From the NCBI GenBank assembly GCA_027021335.1, contig JALUUO010000071.1, positions 1 to 36,649 on the forward strand: a stretch of 36,649 nucleotides of DNA, given 5' to 3'. The notes beneath the pieces were generated by a model that was not told where the DNA came from, ran no database searches, and saw only the letters and a program-made list of their open reading frames with translations. This document shows, piece after piece, positions 34,801-36,649 of the stretch; position 1 is the stretch's first letter, and every line of letters begins with the position of its first letter. Position numbers and translations under genes: made by a program. This DNA is from Nitrospirota bacterium. Lineage in GTDB: Bacteria; Nitrospirota; Thermodesulfovibrionia; SZUA-242.

Positions 34801-35157
34801 TTTTACATTATATCGGCACCAGCTAGTAACCGAAACTACTCGGCTTGCCGCCCATATTATAAAATGAAGTCAAGGGTTAAAAATATCAAGATGTGTCATC
34901 TGCGGACTTCCTTGTTTTACGAGAAAAACTTGGTCTTAAAACTTACAGGAAAATGGCCAAGAGAGATAGAGAAGAAAGAAGAATTATCTTTCTTTAAAAG
35001 AGTGTGATTCATTGAAAATATACGGTCAAGCCAATATAGAGTTTACACTAATTTCGACAAGCTTGTTTTTGCGGCGCTGTTATTTATGCAAATATAATGT
35101 TTTTCATATGATATAATGCCGGCTTTAGCACTTTAAACCGAAAGGAGACTTACTATT
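34801..35157. other. Gene-poor region upstream of yceI
   Basis: About 355 bp without a confident gene. It holds the candidate yceI promoter and leader at its right end. At 34864-34938 a plus-strand reading MKSRVKNIK followed, after a one-base shift, by CVICGLPCFTRKTW resembles the start of DUF2256 zinc-finger proteins, and may be a decayed copy. A plus-strand frame of 82 codons (34759-35007) crosses this and shows no family features. Confidence 0.4.
35069..35098 (+). promoter_or_regulatory. Candidate yceI promoter
   Basis: TTGCGG (35069-35074), 18 bp, TATAAT (35093-35098). A second TATAAT-like box lies about 20 bp further on without a good -35. The leader would be about 55 bases. Confidence 0.45.
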
Positions 35158-35760
35158 ATGAAACAGATGAAAGCAATTACTGTTTACACCCTGGTTACAC
35201 TGTTGTTCGTATGGGGCGGTTTATCAGTTCCCACTGTGGAGGCGGAAACCGCAGCCGCAGGCACTTACAAGATTGACCCGGAACATTCTTTTGTACTGTT
35301 CAGCGTAAGCCACTTGGGCATCAGCATCTCGGCAGGCCGCTTCAATGATTTTGAAGGCAATATAATCTTAGCCCCTGGAAAGAACTCAAAAGTTGAATTG
35401 ACTGTTAAAACCGCCAGCGTGGATACCTATATCGAAAAACGCGACAAGCACCTGCGCGGACCGGATTTTCTTGATACAAAGCAGTTTCCCATCATGCGAT
35501 TTGTCTCCAGTAAGGTCGAGTACAATGCTGCTGGCGAACCCGTAAAGTTGACCGGCGAGCTTTTCCTGCACGGCAAGACTAACACTGTGAGCTTCACAGT
35601 AAAACCCATAGGCGCCGGCAAAGACCCATGGGGTGGATACCGGGCCGGATACCAGGCAAACACCGTTATCAAACGCAGTGATTTCGGTATGAAGTATATG
35701 CTTGGTGGTGTCGGTGATGAAATTGATATTACGCTGAATATCGAGGCGATCAAGCAGTAA
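35158..35760 (+). CDS. yceI: YceI-family periplasmic lipid-binding-type protein
   Basis: A 200-residue exported protein. A signal peptide is clear: MKQMK, a hydrophobic core (AITVYTLVTLLFVWGG), and a probable cut after VEA near residue 29. The mature part is a YceI lipocalin-like barrel: GTYKIDPEHSFVLFSVSHLGIS, GRFNDFEGNI, DKHLRGPDFLDTKQFPIMRF, GELFLHGKTNTVSF and the ending GDEIDITLNIEAIK. Family members bind polyisoprenoids or other amphiphiles in the periplasm. AAAGGAGA precedes the ATG. A polytopic membrane gene starts 26 bp downstream, probably in the same operon; cytochrome b561, a frequent partner, is not seen. Confidence 0.94.
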   Translation: MKQMKAITVYTLVTLLFVWGGLSVPTVEAETAAAGTYKIDPEHSFVLFSVSHLGISISAGRFNDFEGNIILAPGKNSKVELTVKTASVDTYIEKRDKHLRGPDFLDTKQFPIMRFVSSKVEYNAAGEPVKLTGELFLHGKTNTVSFTVKPIGAGKDPWGGYRAGYQANTVIKRSDFGMKYMLGGVGDEIDITLNIEAIKQ

Positions 35761-35786
35761 AAAAACAGCGGCTCGGTGGTTCTACC

Positions 35787-36620
35787 GTGAACATGCAATT
35801 AGAACTCATTCTTTCCAGTCTGCTGTTGCCGCTTGTCCTTTCTCTCATCCTGGCCTCACTTACAGGGCATAGAGGCCGAAAGGGTGGGTGGAAGAGCGGG
35901 CTGGGCCTGCTGCTGGCATATCTGCCCTCTTACCTCTGGATTGCAGGAATTCCCTCGCTCCCACCTGCGCGGGCGCTCGGATGGATTGGGTTTATCGGGA
36001 TAGGTTCACTTGCCGTCATGGCTGTGATCAATCTCCCCAAATCCGGACCGGGTAAGCGGTTGATCGTTCTGGTTTCTGCTTTCAGCGCAAGCATAATTCT
36101 GCTTTCCCTGCCGATCCTTCGATACGGTTTCAGCCTGTTGCTGGCTGCTGAACTGGCCGTTTTTCTGGCTGTCTGGGTTGGTCTTGGACTGCTTGTACTT
36201 CAACCAACGGGCAATAAATCGGTTCCCCTATCCATTACCGGCGCCGGTTTTGCACTTGCCGCTGCCCTGGGTGGAAGCCTGCTTATCGGGCAGCTAACCG
36301 GAGCGCTGGCCGCTGCCCTGGGTGGATTCGCACTCCATGAACTTATAAGCCGAAAAGAGAGGCTAACTCTTAACGCGGAAGCCTCTCTTGTTTCGGTCAG
36401 CCTGCTGGGCTGTATCGTCTTGGTTGGATGGCAGTATGCTGAGATACCTTCTTTGCCATTGATCTCAATTTTTGTCGGCTCTGTAGCGGGTTTATTTATG
36501 TTTAAAAGGCATGGCAGGGGCTGGCGGTTTATTTCACTAAATGTTCTGGCTATGAGCATCCCAATGTTTTTCGGCCTGGTGTGGATGGTTATGACAAGTG
36601 ACAGCTCCGGCTATTACTGA
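35787..36620 (+). CDS. Polytopic membrane protein of unknown function
   Basis: A 277-residue, strongly hydrophobic protein with about eight to nine membrane helices, few charges, and no motif I recognise. The GTG at 35787 is seven bases after GGTGG; an ATG two codons on is possible. Two near-identical stretches, FALAAALGG and GALAAALGG, lie 17 codons apart in one membrane region, encoded by an identical 18-bp sequence at 36258-36275 and 36309-36326, a recent internal duplication or a helix-packing repeat. It follows yceI closely and may work with it. The gene appears complete, ending 29 bp before the window edge. Confidence 0.75.
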   Translation: MNMQLELILSSLLLPLVLSLILASLTGHRGRKGGWKSGLGLLLAYLPSYLWIAGIPSLPPARALGWIGFIGIGSLAVMAVINLPKSGPGKRLIVLVSAFSASIILLSLPILRYGFSLLLAAELAVFLAVWVGLGLLVLQPTGNKSVPLSITGAGFALAAALGGSLLIGQLTGALAAALGGFALHELISRKERLTLNAEASLVSVSLLGCIVLVGWQYAEIPSLPLISIFVGSVAGLFMFKRHGRGWRFISLNVLAMSIPMFFGLVWMVMTSDSSGYY

Positions 36621-36649
36621 GGGCTTGAGTAAAAAACTGCGAATTTATA

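Noticed and set aside
34506-34808. 8-bp target duplication around the IS1595 relic
   Set aside because: Flanks TTTTCTTA and TTTTACAT share only the first four bases, so no duplication can be claimed.
34759-35007. 82-codon plus-strand frame
   Set aside because: It begins inside the IS relic, has no ribosome site, and looks like a mosaic of noncoding and possible pseudogene sequence.

Overview
The window (about 36.6 kb, moderate GC) looks like chromosomal DNA of an anaerobic Gram-negative bacterium, most probably a deltaproteobacterial (Desulfobacterota-like) lineage; Nitrospirota or a related candidate phylum is an alternative. The evidence is a bacterial-type acetyl-CoA synthase with an intact A-cluster, an ilvC-psd-pssA-leuA gene order of the kind found in Geobacter-like genomes, a stand-alone MglA GTPase, many c-di-GMP proteins, a MoeA-periplasmic-binding-domain fusion, ThyX, and a LapA-LapB fusion that implies an LPS outer membrane. 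No phage, CRISPR array or integrated island was seen. The only mobile DNA recognised is a short internally deleted IS1595-type relic.

Layout. 1-3.3 kb: 3' end of an SLC13-type permease with an RCK_C domain, a small unknown gene, a bidirectional terminator, a cold-shock protein and an EAL-HDOD protein. 3.3-10.8 kb: a GAF-GAF-HD-GYP phosphodiesterase, then (divergent) an incomplete polar amino-acid ABC transporter (AapM permease and AapP ATPase, without AapJ or AapQ), a hybrid histidine kinase and a GAF-GGDEF cyclase. 10.8-14.7 kb: minus-strand operon ilvC-psd-pssA-leuA with 1-4 nt overlaps. 14.7-18.3 kb: divergent acsB with its own promoter and terminator, then a receiver-PAS protein. 18.3-20.1 kb: SDR-bioD-vanZ operon (minus). 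20.3-23.8 kb: mglA, nadD, rsfS, rlmH and the LapA/LapB fusion. 23.8-26.7 kb: tRNA-Leu(CAG) with a near-consensus promoter, a 3 x 22-bp repeat, a pseudo-receiver-GAF-GGDEF cyclase and a cardiolipin-synthase-like protein. 26.8-34.5 kb: a methylthio-purine phosphorylase (+), then a minus-strand run: a 56-aa double-CxxC protein, a NapH-like polyferredoxin, thyX, a small Cys protein, a zinc dehydrogenase, moeA-PBP and an auxin-efflux-type carrier. 34.5-36.6 kb: the IS1595 relic, then YceI and a polytopic membrane protein.

Themes. At least four proteins carry c-di-GMP synthesis, hydrolysis or binding-type domains, so the region is dense in second-messenger signalling, although the genes are scattered rather than in one operon. 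The metabolic genes cover branched-chain amino acids, phosphatidylethanolamine and cardiolipin, biotin, NAD, dTMP and molybdopterin. The most unusual points are the solitary acsB sharing a promoter region with an attenuator-like ilvC leader, the transporter lacking its binding protein, a near-perfect 21-bp inverted repeat ahead of that transporter, possible leaderless promoters of shared architecture, and tiny cysteine-rich genes beside the NapH-like and ThyX genes. I did not find a convincing wholly new multi-gene system.
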